64,000 nt of DNA from Asterella californica (GCA_036924285.1 JAYKYS010000006.1:21984001-22048000); one strand, 5' to 3'; counted from the first letter of the stretch, positions 44,865 to 58,109 are shown. The notes: a model not told the origin generated them from the letters alone. Numbers and translations: made by a program.

Positions 44865-46978
44865 TCATCCAAACTCTCCTCCATATTTGTCGTACTCTTG
44901 ATGACATTCACTTTGGTTGCTAGGTTCTCGTACCTTACCACCATGATCGATCAGAGCAACCACCGGCTCATCCAAGTCTCCGATTCTCACCAATGTCTCT
45001 GTTGTAGCTCGAGCCCAGTGACTATGACTGTAATGACTTGAGCTTTGCTTCCCATCCTCCTCTTCATCCTCAAAATGCACCATGCGTCTTCGATCTCTTT
45101 CTTTCTCTGAAGAATAAACACTACACTTTACAAGCTCTCTCTCCTCATCCACAGACATCTTAGTATCCAAGGCATGCGATAAACCAGTCTCACCCGTAAT
45201 CTGTCACTTTCGTTTGATGACATCGATGATGACATCATGAAACTCACGCTTAGCAATGTCCAACACTTCCCTCAAGGTAAACTCCACCTTTGCATTCAGA
45301 ATACGATCTTCCGAGACTCCCTCCAAGTCTGTTGAAGCCTCGATGTCCGACTGTAGTTTGTATGCAGCCGGCTTACCCTTCTCCTTCTGAAACTCCTTTG
45401 CTCTCACTTTCGATGGAGAAGGAGCATCATCCATCGGTAGATCTTGAGCTCCTGCATCTTGAAGCTCTTGACGAACCTTCTCCTTCGAGTCTGTCTCTTT
45501 GAAGAAGTCCCTTCCCTTGAATCTTCTGAATCTTGCCTTCTCTTCTCTTCCAACAACGCTTCGTGTTGGTTCTTGGCGATGTAAGCATGCACCGAAAGAG
45601 CTTCTATCGGATCCTCCCATCTAGTATCCTTCCGGATCGTAGCAGCTGTTCTCAGCAACGTCTCACGTGTCATCTTCCCTTTCTGTTTCATGGAGATGGC
45701 AGATGACCACAATCCACTTGGCTCAACTTGTCCGTTAAAACCTCTCTCAGCTTGATCCTCAACCCTTGTTTCATAAGTTCCAGCTTCCACCATTGCAACT
45801 GCTTGCGCTGATAGGTGGTCCTCAACCAACTTCTTCATCCCTCCTCTACCAAAGTTGTTCTGAAGAAGTGCACTAGTATCCCTCAGCGCTACCTTTCCAT
45901 CCTTCCAGAAGATCACTCCTTGCTGCAGAATATCAGTGAACTCCTTGCAATCTCTGCGTGGATGATCAGTACCATCGCACCAGATACACCGCTGGATCCA
46001 GCCTTGCTTCTCAACCGGTCTTGCTCCGCTTGTAGACCTCTTCTCTTCCAATCTTGTGAGCTTAATCTACAGATCTCGCATTCTATGCAAAATCTTCTCA
46101 AAGTTTGAATCATCCTCCTTCGGAGATACCATAGGTGCTTGAACAACTGGAACAGCTGGAGCAACTAGTACTACCTATCTAGCAACAGGAACCACTGGTC
46201 GGACTACAGGAACAGCTGTTACAGCTGTAGGTGTTGACGTCAGTCTCCTAACAGGAACCTTCTCTCGTCTCCGCTCTCTCTTGATAAGCAGACCAACAGC
46301 TTCCTCAACCTTCTTCCAGCTGCTGGTCAATCCATCGTCCTCCTCTCGGTCTTCCAGAAGTACTTCTAGCTTCTCCTGCAACTTCTCATCTGCAGCCCAA
46401 AGAAATAATTCTGTCTTGTTGAACTGCACAGTCAACTTCTCCATCCTAGTCAGCCGTGAAAACTGCTTCTCAAACTCCCTGAGCAACTCAGTAGCTTGTA
46501 GACCCTTCCTTGATTTCTCAACCCACTCCAAGAATGACTTCTTGGTGACTCGATCAGAGTCCTCCAAGAAGTACTCATCCATCAAGACGCGAACAAACGT
46601 CTCCCAATCCTTGTTAAAATGCTTCGTTAGCATTTTAACATGATCTCTAATCTCTGGAGCTGCTGCTAACTCAAACGTCTCAATCATCTCATCTTCTGAG
46701 ACCCGGTTCAGCTCCATCTCCTTCACATAATGTCTCAGATATCTCGAGACATCTCTCTCATCAAACAGATCAATCTTACCGACCACCGCTTGTAACGCCT
46801 TTGTTGCCAAAACTTCCTTCCGCTCATCATACTGTTGCTGTCGTAAGAACATAGTGAAAGCTTGGAACATCGATGCAGTCGCCGGATCCAACTGCACCTT
46901 CGGCAACCCACCTGAACCACTAGCTCCATGTCCATCATCGTTCTCATCCCCACTCATGACTGCCAATCTCTTCTTCAA
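44865..46978 (-). pseudogene. Ty3-type gag and protease remnant
   Basis: Gag starts at 46978. It has an acidic start, then KALQAVVGKIDLFDERDVSR and SRYLRHYVKEMELNRVSEDE, a retrotransposon gag fold, running to 46175. After two in-frame stops the same frame continues to a zinc knuckle CIWCDGTDHPRRDC (about 45985) and further to 45404. A frame change leads to the segment at 45620-45204, ending NAKVEFTLREVLDIAKREFH. A protease-like stretch ETLVRIGDLDEPVVALIDHG lies at about 45020-44950, with D-H-G in the catalytic position. It breaks off there. Function lost. A second copy of this gag family lies at 60234-60955 on the other strand. Confidence 0.8.
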
Positions 46979-49605
46979 AGTTCACACACAGAAGAAATCT
47001 CCACCCCAGACCTTCACGTCGAGTTCACCACCGTATCATATCAGATATTGCGTGAAGGATGTCCAGGAAAACGCGAGGTTCCTGACTGTGGAGATGTTGT
47101 GTGCTGAAACAGAGACAAGACAGAGAAAAACAATCAAGAAAATGAACGCTGCGATATATACACTCCAAATGTATGTACACTGCCGGTTCTTTCTCCTAAG
47201 AGCACAGAACTGAGAACCAGACCAGAGCAGTCTGTAACCTGCTTCAAAAGCCCCTGAAAACAACCCTTGAATCACAACCCTGACCCAAAACCACCGAAGT
47301 GTAGCTCAAAGCAAGAGAAACTTCCCTTTGCTAACAAACAGAGCCACAGCAATATCACGCGATCCAAACCCAAGTCCAAACCACATCCATGTATAAGCTC
47401 TTAGCTAAAGCTAGCTACCACAAGCTGTATACAGCCAACCAGAACTCTAACGAACTCAAAAGAGCAAAACCCGTAGCGAAGAAACCGAAAAAGACCTATC
47501 TGTGGACTTCCTCCTTTCGCTGAACGGACTTCAGATGTCGAAAGGGTCTCCTCCGCTGACTCCGTTAACCCAAGAAACCTTCAGATCCGACTTCCAACAG
47601 TCGAGATATCGTCGATTTTTGGTCGCAGGTGATGGAACTTTCAAAAATTCCTCCCTGCGGCTTAAAACCGCACACACTGCACAAACGGATCGTCTAAACT
47701 AATATCCGTCTTCCCTGACAGATAGATCTAGCTACCCTGAACCCAACAAGACTCCAAACAAGTCGTTTGGAGTTCCCCTTGCAAAACCACGCAAGAAATT
47801 TGGTCGCAGGTTGCAAAAAACTGACGTAAATTAACTCCCTGCGGCTCAAACTTGCTCACCACACCCAAACCAACAATCCAATTCACGTACAGTCTTCTCC
47901 TATGCGTACATGATGACTCCATGATCGCGTAGGCACCAAGAACAAAGAGCTTGGCTCACCGATCGCGAAGAACAATCTAATCTCAGATCGCAGGCGATAA
48001 AAAATCTGACGCAAGCGCTTCCCTACGAGCCAATTTCACTCAGAACTCCCAAACCGCCCGATGAAACTTCGTATCGTCTTCAATTTCCTGAAGAACTCGT
48101 TGTTTTGATCCCGATGGATCCAAAGACAGCAAGTTTGGATTCTGGAACGGTCCGAACGGTCCAACTCTCCTTCAGAGGTAACTAAAAACCCCAAATTTAC
48201 TTCCTGCGTCTCAATTTCTCTCAGAACACAACCCCCGATCCATCTCTTCTCAAACCGTCTTAACTTGTGCGTAGCCTGCACAGATCTGAACCCGATGACA
48301 CCTTGCGCGCGTGTATTGGACTTCCCAATTCTCCAAAACGTCCACCGACAATTCGTAGGAACAAGCAAGTCCCTTAAGCAAGCCCCTTGCGTCATTCTCT
48401 GTACGTACAAAGTTCTCTCAATAATAATGAATCAGGCCCCTTGCGTCTTTGATATAGCGCCTGAAGTCTCAAATACCCAGTCAGCAAGTAAACTAGAGTC
48501 AAGCTTGATTTTACCTTCTTTCGAGTCGCATAACTTCTTCACTAGATGTCCAAACGAAGTAAACAAGATGCCCATGGAAAGCTGACAACGAGCTCTACCC
48601 ATCTATGTGATGAAAGTGAAGATCCGAAGTTGCGCCAAAAACTCATAAGCTGGGACCTAGCTTGTTTTCTCCATCTTTCGAGTCCTGTAACTTCTCCACT
48701 AGACCTCCTAACGAAGTAGATGAAGTGCCTATGGAAAGTTGACAAGGAGCTCTACCCATCTATGCGATGACAAATGGAGATCCGAAATGATGCTAAAAGC
48801 CCGTAAGCTAGGGCCTAGCTTGTCTTTCTCATGAGTGTCTTTAGAACGACAAGCATCAAAGTCTGAATTTCAGATAGGAATCGGTCCACGACACGACATC
48901 GTCTCATTATCATGTGATTTAACATCTCAGATAACCGTGGATGTGACATCTAATACGATGTCGAGTTATATGAAAAAATTCACTTAGACGTAAAAACAAC
49001 ACAATATAAGTTCTATGCTAAATTCACATGTGACCCGTGTCACAACACGACACCTCTCCTCTTTTATACCTTTCAAGCTGCTCACACACAGTGGAACAAG
49101 CAGGACTTCTCTTGCTTGTCATTTCAAGGAAACTATGTTGGTTACAGCGGTGCTGGTTTCAATTCACAGACAAAAATATGACACTATCTGCTTTCCAAGC
49201 TACATATCTTGCTCTTCATAATGTAGGGCTCCTCTGGCTTTCCTCATGCTGCTCTTAGAAATCTCTTCAAGAGGTGACTATTCATTCGAAGCTTTCTTCT
49301 TTGATGCTAGTGGAATTCTTACATCTTGGTTGCCACTGCTTGTTTGCTTAATCCGCTATCCTGGCTGTTTGATTACTCGAGCTGAATAGTCCCATGGGCC
49401 CTGTCAGTTATCTCGACCACCTCCTATTGATTCCAATGGCTCTTTTTGTCCCCTTGGCTACTCTTAGACGCGATAATAAAGAGTTTCCGAGTCCAATTGC
49501 TAGTCTGGGATGCTGGTGTGTTTTCTTTGGCTTGGTGTGAACTTTGTTCTCCCCCCTTTTATTCTTTAATGAATTTTGGGCTTACCGTCACCTTTAAAAG
49601 AAAGA
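46979..49605. other. Leader side of the gag remnant, with degenerate tandem repeats
   Basis: No gene is recognised. About 47500-48250 contains four or so diverged repeats built around TCGCAGG...CTCCCTGCGGCT...CTCA. About 48490-48830 holds two direct copies, roughly 165 bp each, sharing TTTCGAGTC, ATGGAAAG-TGACAA and GAGCTCTACCCATCTATG. The end near 49490-49600 resembles a decayed retroelement tail. Confidence 0.5.
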
Positions 49606-49626
49606 TAAATAAATAAATAAATAATA
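49604..49626. repeat. (ATAA)n microsatellite at the inner edge of the right arm
   Basis: Five or so ATAA units lie where homology to the left arm ends. Such a tail could belong to a retroelement or mark the rearrangement joint. Confidence 0.8.
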
Positions 49627-51519
49627 GAGAACTTATAAAATTTTCTAAACTTTATACAGTATTCCTGCGAGAGACAAAAGTTTTAAGTTTATTTAGACAT
49701 GACAAGTTCCCAAAAGAAAAACATTGTTTTCACAAGACTTCACCGCACTCGAAATTGTAGCGGACCAATTGAGAATGGAACATAACGTTGATTACCACTG
49801 ATAATTTTCTGACAGAAATTCCCAGAGACTCAACAAATATGTTATCACACTGATGTCTCCAAATAGAGATAAAACCTTGGATCTTTGTCTTACAAGGCAA
49901 AGTTGATACCAATACACGAGATCCAAGTAAATACCGAAAAATTTTCATCCATCAACTCTATATGTAAGTCCTTGAACGAGCTTCACTCTCTAGCTAGTGC
50001 TTGAAGCATGAAGAGTCACTCTCCCATCGTCGATGATGTTGTTATCAGTTTTCAGCAGGTGGTTTTGTTAACGTTAGTAGCATGAAAGGAGGTTTGTTTG
50101 TTAGTCTTTAATCATCTTTTGATGGAAGAGTGCAGCATGTTCCATTTATTACTTAACGTTGAGAAAGGTTAGATAATAAATTTTAGGATATCAAGCTATC
50201 TCACTTATACTTTTAGAAGCGCATGTGTGTGCTCTTGGCATATGAGTTATCTCTATGGATCTTCTTGCATTTCTCAATTTTATTATTATTTAATATTTAC
50301 AAAAATTTAAATTTTTATATTTATTTACTCCAAAACTTAATATATATAACATGCATATATTTAACAATAAAAGAAAACGAACAAAAGCTTTCCAAATTTT
50401 AGAATTTAACCTGAATATGCATCCATATATACTAGACCCCTCAAATCGTACAGTCGCATCAGAGAGACTACCTACTTACCAACGACAATACAGAGACGAG
50501 TCGCGTAACGGAATTTCTCTACGTTTCTATCGCTTGTCTCCTTTCGTCCCGAACTTCCCCACCTCGCTAGGGATGCAAATTTTTTCAGCTTCAAATTGAC
50601 AAGCCCTGACTCGCTTCTCCAATCCGCGCTCCTGTAAAAGAGCCACTCCCCCGCTCGTTTAACTTTCTTTGGGAACACAGACTGCTTACAGAACTCGAGG
50701 AACAAAAAATGCATGCAATTTCAAGGCATTTGTTTCAACGAGAAACATAGTAAGGAAAGAGGTGGAAGATTATACAGTACTGTATCGAGAGGTATTTCAT
50801 TTGTACTGGGATGAACTAGTTCGATCCAGGGGGTGTTAAAGTTCAGTAGAAATAGAGAAAATCCAGAATTTTTGAACGGCTAGTTTTATACTGAACTGCG
50901 GTTCGGTTTGAGTTGCACTGATGTAATGAGATTACTGTGTCTTTAATAATTATTTGTAGTCACTGGCACCTGGAATCATTAGTATGGAAAGTAGATTTCT
51001 GTATATGGACAAAACGGACGAGAGCTCTGTAAAAAAGCATCCACATAATCCTGACGGAAGTCGTAACTCCTTCTCGCAAGTAAAGAATCTTTCAAAAAGA
51101 TTTTAACCGTAACACCCCCTATTATTCTTATTGTCTGGTTACCCAGATGATTCCATTGCAGTTGAGTAAAGAACCTGGATAAAATTTACTTGGCAGACAC
51201 AGTGAGGCAAGGCGATGGAGTTCGAATAGGTTCTCTTCTCGTCGAGGTATTTTGCCTACCATTTGCATGAACGATTTAGGAGAAGAAGGCGAAAAGAGAG
51301 CTCTAAGGCTCACTCTAAACTCGACAAGATATGACGTTTCAGGACATCATCTAAATAAATGAAAAGACTGCGTCGGTCTTTCCTTCACTTACTTACTACT
51401 TGTCTTTTACTGCGCTCCAGGAGAGAGCGGGCAAAGAGTCGCGTGGAAATGATAGCCCGAAGGAATGGATGGGAAGAAGAAGCAGCGAGGGACCACTGCT
51501 GCTAGGTGTGAAGATTGCC

Positions 51520-51526
51520 AAAAAAA
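51520..51526 (-). terminator. Pol III T-run after right-arm U6
   Basis: Seven A residues on the plus strand, so seven T on the transcribed minus strand, at the 3' end of U6. Confidence 0.9.
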
Positions 51527-51572
51527 TTTGGACCATTTCTCGATTTGTGCGTGTCATCCTTGCGCAGGGGCC

Positions 51573-51604
<32 letters not shown>

Positions 51605-51624
51605 TCGGATGTCCCCGAAGGGAC
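51523..51624 (-). ncRNA. U6: U6 spliceosomal snRNA (right arm)
   Basis: The same 102-base U6 as in the left arm, on the minus strand. It lies about 2.0 kb downstream of the PEX19 stop and in the same orientation as PEX19. The 5' stem-loop, ACAGAGA box, internal stem-loop and terminator are all intact, so both copies should be transcribable. Confidence 0.98.
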
Positions 51625-51646
51625 GAGAGAGAAGGTGCTCCGGCTG

Positions 51647-51654
51647 TTTATATA
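51647..51654 (-). promoter_or_regulatory. TATA box of the right-arm U6 gene
   Basis: TATATAAA on the minus strand, placed exactly as in the left arm relative to the U6 start. The surrounding upstream 70 bp are the same in both arms. Confidence 0.8.
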
Positions 51655-53666
51655 CAACCCGTACATGACGGCGCACAATTTATGGTTTGTACTCATGTAC
51701 CTTTGCTATCGTTCACACGTGTCGACGTCCCAGCTACAGGGCGAAAGCACTCCAAAGACTACCGTAGTGTCGAGTACCTGGATCTCTCCCGGATGACGCA
51801 GACCGATGCACATCAATGTCTCTACTCACCGGCTTCCTCTTGAGAGAAAAACTGGCTACAGGAAAAGAAGCCGGATCTAAGCTTCACCTCGACGTTTACA
51901 GAACTATCAGTTTTCTTAGTAAGAGATAAAATTCCTGGTAACATTCTCTTGGTTCCGGTGTCAGGTAGCTAGTGCGACATTCTGCGCAATGAATCGAACT
52001 GTCAGCGTCCGTCGAACCCCAACCATCCCACCATTCAGACTGAAGTCTCTAGCCATCCTGCGGCTCAAGTTTCTCTCTTTTATCGATGGCTTGTCGATCT
52101 GTCACGTAGTATCCTGTTAGAAATAATACGGAATTAGGGAACACATATACTCTCTGCATCGTTCGATTTTAGAACGACTCGGATTCGACTGCCCATTGTC
52201 TCATACCTTACGCTGAGAGTTTGTGTGTGATGTGAGATAGTGCTCGTGACGGCAATTCAGGTTTCACGATTCATAATGATCGATTTGTCAACCTCGAAAC
52301 TTTAACAGTTGTTCCCTGTCCTACGGGAGACGTATGAGTTCGGGAGGTACGAAAAACAGAATTCTGAACCGGAGGTCCAGCGGCCAATTCAATTGAGCCA
52401 AATTTCGGTTCTCTGAGAAAGCAGGAGCGCAAACGCTTTGTTTCAGATCATACTATACCTTCAACTCGCTTCACCTGTTATTCTCCTCTCGTGCTCAGCT
52501 GCAGGGGAAGATTGGTGAACTGCGTGATGAACGAGAAACGTAAGCTGTTCCAAGTACCCTGGTAGTGCGTGTACTTGCCGAGGTATGGACGGCTTCAATA
52601 CAAGTGAATTTTCGGTTTAAAGACAGTTGTTTATTTGTACTTCCTCTTAACATTAACAGAATGATAACAAGCCCTGCAAGCTGGTACTTACTATTATTGT
52701 TTCACTTTCAAGGTACTAGACCGGCTTCCTGAAGACTTAACTTGGGAAAGAGCTACTGTAACACTACAGAAAGATCAGATGACTTTTACCATAGTTTTAG
52801 TCTACCTACTGCCTCCAACAGATAGCCACGATAGGAAACAGAACTTACAGATACTCAATTATTCACATTCCTTGTTTGAAATGAAAATGATGCGTTTCTC
52901 TCAGTTCGAACGAGTTCTGTCAACGACACTGAGATTTTGGAGAAAGTATCATGGTTTACAGCAGGTCCCCAAGTTCACGTCTGCACTGTCAACGAAGAAG
53001 GTCGTCGGCATTTATCCACTCCATTTATCCAGTAACAGATACCGAAGAAGGCAATACATTCCAACTGAAACTCAATACTGATGTGCATTAAATTTAGCTC
53101 CGCTGCCATGAACAGCCAACCCGGATACTGACTGTACACGCTACATGTGTTACCCTACAAGAGAACATCACTCAGATCAGTAGCTTTCTCATCTGAACCG
53201 ACAAGAGGTATATTCTCCTCTTCACCAACGCCTTTCTCATGGTACAACCCGATTCTGCGATTACAATTTATAATCGAGTTTGCTCCACTTGTGGAGTGCA
53301 AAGAACACTTCCTACATGCTTGAACCTAATTTTACTCTCTATCAACTCACATGGGCTACTAGGGTCTATCCATAAAGGTAATAAAGAAACTATCTCGGAC
53401 AACTGTGGCGGGAAACTATGTTTCGAAGTGGCCAGAAGGTGTTACCGTGAGATGTTAAGCTTGGATACTCCCCAGTAACATAATAACACCTCCTCTTTCC
53501 GCCCCAGAATAAACTCCTACTACTCCTACAGTGTGGACATCACTGGAAAAGAACACCAGTTTCTCGCCTTTAATTGGCTAACAGGAACACCTGCTAGCAG
53601 CTCACAGAAAACAGAGCAGATGAAAGGAAAGGCCAACAGCTGATCGCACACAATCCTGAGTTCCTA

Positions 53667-55572
53667 TCACATGATACTGCAATTTGGTTGACCGCCGGCT
53701 CCGACTCCTCCGAAGTCTGGGAGCCTGCAATTACAACACCAGGCAAACACAAGACTTACGACAGTCAACACTTTGCAACCATAGCCACTTAGTAAACTGT
53801 TTTCGCTGCTAGATCGAAACTGTCTGCTGTCATCCAGAAATCCTCCTTCCAACAACACTGTAAGCTACAGAACCTTGATTAAACGAAGAAACTGGAAGAC
53901 ACAAAATAAGCAAAGGTTTGGGTTCAGACTGTACATTGGTAATCCATCTTGGTCCAGATCTAGCCCGGGAGCAAGTTCTTTCACGATGTCACTAGGTGGC
54001 TGACCACAGTTCTGCATGTTCTGCATGAGCTCCATGATTCTGGGAAAATCGTCGGGTGTGGTTTCATACACCTCACATAGCTGAATAATGAACTGATGCT
54101 GCCTTGTGTAGCGGCTGTAGTCTTCTTGGCTGAGCTTAGACTTATTGGCAGCAAGCCATTCAGGATAACGCTCTCCTATCTCCTTCATTGGTTCATGTAG
54201 TACCTCCTTTGACAGCAGTTGGCGCATCATTGTATCCATAATCGATTGCATGTCCTTCAAATCAGGTTGGAACAGACAGCGGGTAACATTAAGTTCATCA
54301 GAACTTGTGAGGATAGCACTCCTCACCATAAAGAAATATATAGAGGCGATATCCGCAAGGATGAGACTGAAAGTAAAAGCTAAAAAAACTCGCCACCATA
54401 AACTTCAACGTCAGATTTTACGACAGACAGTGTCCTTGCTACCGAGCTACAAAAGCATATTCGAGTTACGGACTATTAATTGTCTTATCAACTCACGTGC
54501 TTTTCAAATATAAAACTCTGCAGCATTCGCTTAACACGCAGACATTACTTGATCTCTCCGCTGTGTAAAGTCAAGCTTCTTAATCGTGACTACCAAACGA
54601 TCCAATGATTATCTTGGAACATACCTGAGATCCACCCAAGTCTTCAAACTGCTTCATCAAACTTTCAACCAGCTCCTCTCCCATAAGCTCATCTTTGTCA
54701 ACCACATCAATATTTCCCATAGTTTCCCGGGTCTGCTGCTGAAGCATATCCAGCGTCGCTGACAAAGGTCTCTCAGGGGCCAACTTGTCACGACTCCAAC
54801 TGCTACTTTTCTTCGAGGATCCTGAACTGGACGATCCTGAACTTGTTGCTCCAGCTCCCGAGGATGAACCAATTTTATTCCCTGATGATTTCTTCTTTCC
54901 TTGGGTCAATGCCGGCAATCCAAGTCCTAACCCTTGCCCTAGTTTTTCTCCCGAGCTTCCATCTGAAACAGAAGGCCCAGACCCATCACTGTCTCGTTGT
55001 GCTGATTTTTCTTTTGATAAAGTTTCCTTTCCACTTGCCCTAGTAGACCAGACCAACCAATAGATGAAAGGTCTCCAGTTAGCTCCTGCCTCGACTTTCC
55101 TCTCTTTGAACTGCAACCGCTTGTTTCCACCACATTCCAATTTCTCCTACTCGCTTCACTTTATTCCACACTGAAAGCTACAAGAGGCAAACCTAGCCCA
55201 TCTATCCAGTACTCAAACTGCTGAACTGAATACACACCCACTGACAACTGCAATACTGCCAGAATACAAATCGCAAACAAATTTCCTCAGATGAAAAACA
55301 ACGAAGAAGACTCACTTCGCCGAGGAGTTGGAAATTTCGACCTTTTTAAAATCATCCAGAGCACCTACAAATCCAACACAACTGGTGTTACTCGTACGCA
55401 CACGACTGGAGACACAACTCGTTAAGAGCCCGATAGAAACAGAATTTGCTGCCATCATCATCACTGATGGTCTTACACTCCTATACTCACAGAACAAACT
55501 GACAGCAGAAACACATTCTCACACATTGAGCGCAATTCACTCACTGTCTAAAAGATCGTCCAAATCGTCCAT
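53667..55572 (-). CDS. PEX19: PEX19 peroxisomal membrane protein import receptor, five exons, 289 aa
   Basis: PEX19 binds newly made peroxisomal membrane proteins in the cytosol and docks on PEX3. Coding exons are 55572-55545 (28 nt), 55364-55316 (49 nt), 55039-54625, 54254-53935 and 53724-53667, all with GT-AG borders and an unbroken frame of 870 bases. The N-terminus MDDLDDLLDSALDDFKK is the acidic PEX3-binding helix. Exon 3 adds a Ser/Gly-rich linker, then DELMGEELVESLMKQFEDLG. Exon 4 carries the cargo-binding helical domain with QQ-type QLLSKEVLHEPMKEIGERYP and NCGQPPSDIVKELAPGLD. Exon 5 ends in CSIM, a CaaX farnesylation box. Length and domain order fit plant PEX19. The last intron and exon lie in the right arm of the inverted duplication, and a second copy of exon 5 is at 39998. 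The first exon assignment rests on splice frame and strong family match. Confidence 0.93.
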
Positions 55573-56410
55573 TGTGTACACCCGCAATCAGCGCGATAAG
55601 CACGAAATCCACGAAATTCGTGGATCGTCGTCCTCCTCCACCTCGTCCTCGCTGCAATCCACCCACCGAGCGAAGCTCGTTGCAGCCAAACGTATACAAA
55701 ATCTCCCCTCTCGTTGTCCTCCTTTCTCTGACCCTTTTCCTTCTCTCGTCTCCTCGTCTCCTCTCGCTCCGCCCGTCCCTTCTTCCTCCTTCCCTTTCCT
55801 TTCCTTCAGGCCTCCTGCTATTCCTTCGCTGACAGAGAGATGGGTGCGGGGACTTTGCTTTGCCCTTCACTACTACGGTAGGAATCAAGGACAAGGATAG
55901 GACTCTCAAGAAGGGTCGTGCTTCTCGCCCTTGCGGGCTATTTCCTCCGATATACGGCTAGGACTAGAACTTCGACTTTGATTGAGTTCGAGCTACCAGT
56001 ACCAAACATGGAGATAGAGGAGATCAAGTTCATCACCCTACGTCATCCGCCTGCACGACAAGTGGAAGTCCACCGTCACCAGAAACCATATTATGGCAAT
56101 AAGCGTTCAAAACTGGGGACCTTGTGGGAAGTTACTGGTAAAGGAAGACCGGAGCGGAGGGAAAGAGCATGCCTTGAGGAGGCAGGAGGCTTGAGGCTCG
56201 AGGCTTGAGCCCAAATATTGGAACCCAACCTACAACCGTTCTACCCAACATTCGGCCCAACAGGAAGAGGGAACTCTTGCTTGGTGTGCTCCGTCATCCC
56301 TCTTGTGCACTCCTCGCTGATGCCGGCACAGGATCCGCTCACTGGTCCTACACGCGGGTCCGCGGTAGCTGGACCGCAAATATGGACTCCTTTCTTCTTT
56401 TCTCAAGTGT
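55573..56410. other. Promoter side of PEX19, CT-rich
   Basis: The PEX19 promoter and 5' leader on the minus strand should lie in the first few hundred bases. About 55700-55800 is strongly CT-rich on the plus strand. An open frame of 190 codons on the plus strand (55328-55900) runs antisense through the first PEX19 exons and is low-complexity, so it is not called. Confidence 0.5.
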
Positions 56411-56414
56411 TAAC

Positions 56415-56600
56415 ACGCGACGCACTGAATAGCTAACGGATGGAAAGACCCATCAATCCTTACCAGGGAAAGAAGTAACCGAAGGCAAAAGCAACAAACG
56501 CTTCGAAGAGAAGAACACATGGGCTAAACTCTTCTATCAATAGTTCTAAAGTCGTCTATCGATTTTATAATATCAGACACAGATAAGTCAAAACTCATGC
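56415..56600 (+). repeat. Dispersed repeat, copy shared with 28.0 kb
   Basis: It matches 27966-28170 in order: GCGAC-CACTGAATA, GATGGAAAGACCCATCAA and AAAGTCGTCTATCG, followed by AATATCA. Internal parts are diverged. Confidence 0.6.
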
Positions 56601-58105
56601 ATATAACAGGTGCACCTGAAGTAACATCGCTTACTACAATTGCTCTCTTGTGGACCGCTGTCATGATGAGAGTTTCTTGAGAATGACGGAACCTTCTAGC
56701 TGTGATACGATCTTGAAGACTGTGATACGTCTATCTAAGAAGACGTTGGGCTTCTAGCTGTGGTTGTTTATTCAAGAGATAGGCTTCAGGTTGTAACGTG
56801 GTACTATAAACACTCACACAAGTCTGTTGGGTCCTCTTATATTTTCAGAAAGTGAAAATCAAGACTGACTAGTAGTAATAAGATCAAACGGTGAATTTTA
56901 CCACTCAAGAATAAGAACATATGATGGCTTAGACTTCAATACTTCTCTTACATGTAAATGAGACCCTACTGAACACACATACGAACTTTCAACATGAGAT
57001 CAAATCTGAGCACTGAGATGTGAGCAAAAACGTTTTGAGTAAAGGAATTATGACAATTTCTAATACCCAGATAGCTACTTTGACCTAGAACAGAGAATTG
57101 GTTCGATAACTTTCAATGATTCTTACAAGATTTGGAGTCTACAGCACGGTGAACATCCCTGTGAAATTTTCCTTGCTGGTTGTACACAGTTCTCTTGATC
57201 TTGAGCTTTGAAGTTGCTGCTTCTAGATTGAGAGATTTTCAGACCCCCTCTGCTTCAGCGGTCGCCTTGGATTACTCACTCACTCAAATGACATGAACTT
57301 TTATGACAGTCATAGCCTTGCTGACAGTGAACGCAACCACAAAGGTTTGAAGCGATTATGTCAATTCTGTTGCAAATGACACCAAAAATCCCAAAATCAT
57401 CAATTGTGATACAATTCCGTCTCAATCCGAACTCCTTCTTTATTGCTCCAAATCGATCGAAACTTTCATTGACAGTGACTGGCAAGACGAACTCTATCTT
57501 CTTATGTTCTCAGATTTTCGAATGTCTCTATCAAAAGCTCGAACTCTCTTAAGACCTCTTTAGAGTTTTCACAAAAGATAAAAAAGGATCAATGGGAGTT
57601 CATAGCTCCACTTCCCTGTCTCTTTGTGTCCCAATCCATGTGGTAACTTAATTTCACACATAGGTTACCACGTCAAGCCTCTAAAGTGCCAACGTAAACT
57701 TTAAACTTCTTGCGAAGACATGTAAAATGACACGTAATCCTGAAAAATAACTTAAATAAGCTAGAAAGCATGCATGGGCGACATGTAAGTACAACCATGA
57801 GCTTAAACTCTATCAACATGGTAAACCTAAGTTATGTACTTTGAACATTATAGATAAGTATGAAATCACTTGCACAAGCGTAGGAATGCTTGAACAAGAT
57901 AAATAACATATTATCAATCTATTACGACTCAAAATATATAACATAATAGTGTTAACATCATATGCAAAGGTGTCAAACATATGCATAAAGGACTAGAAGT
58001 AATATTGAGCTAACTTCACTCAGAGAGATTAACTCCTGACAGAGAGGTGTCTCTGTCAAGAATTAGTATTTTTCTATGTGAAATGATTCACATCACGACA
58101 CCGCG
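56601..58105. other. Unassigned sequence
   Basis: No gene is recognised. AT-rich from about 57560. It lies downstream of the non-LTR remnant's C-terminal part and may include its 3' untranslated region. Confidence 0.4.
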
Positions 58106-58109
58106 TCTG

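Larger units (their letters stand above)
49615..53850. repeat. Right arm of the 4.2-kb inverted duplication
   Basis: The mirror copy of 39870-44090. It includes the functional last exon and 3' flank of PEX19 (53667-53724) and a second U6 gene (51523-51624, minus). Because this arm joins an otherwise complete PEX19 gene, it is probably the original segment. Inner-end differences from the left arm are scattered substitutions around 49730-50050; the central part around U6 shows none that I could find. Confidence 0.95.

Noticed and set aside
55328..55900. A 190-codon plus-strand frame over the PEX19 5' end
   Set aside because: It runs antisense through PEX19 exons 1 and 2 and its introns, is Ser/Pro-rich low complexity, and has no family resemblance.
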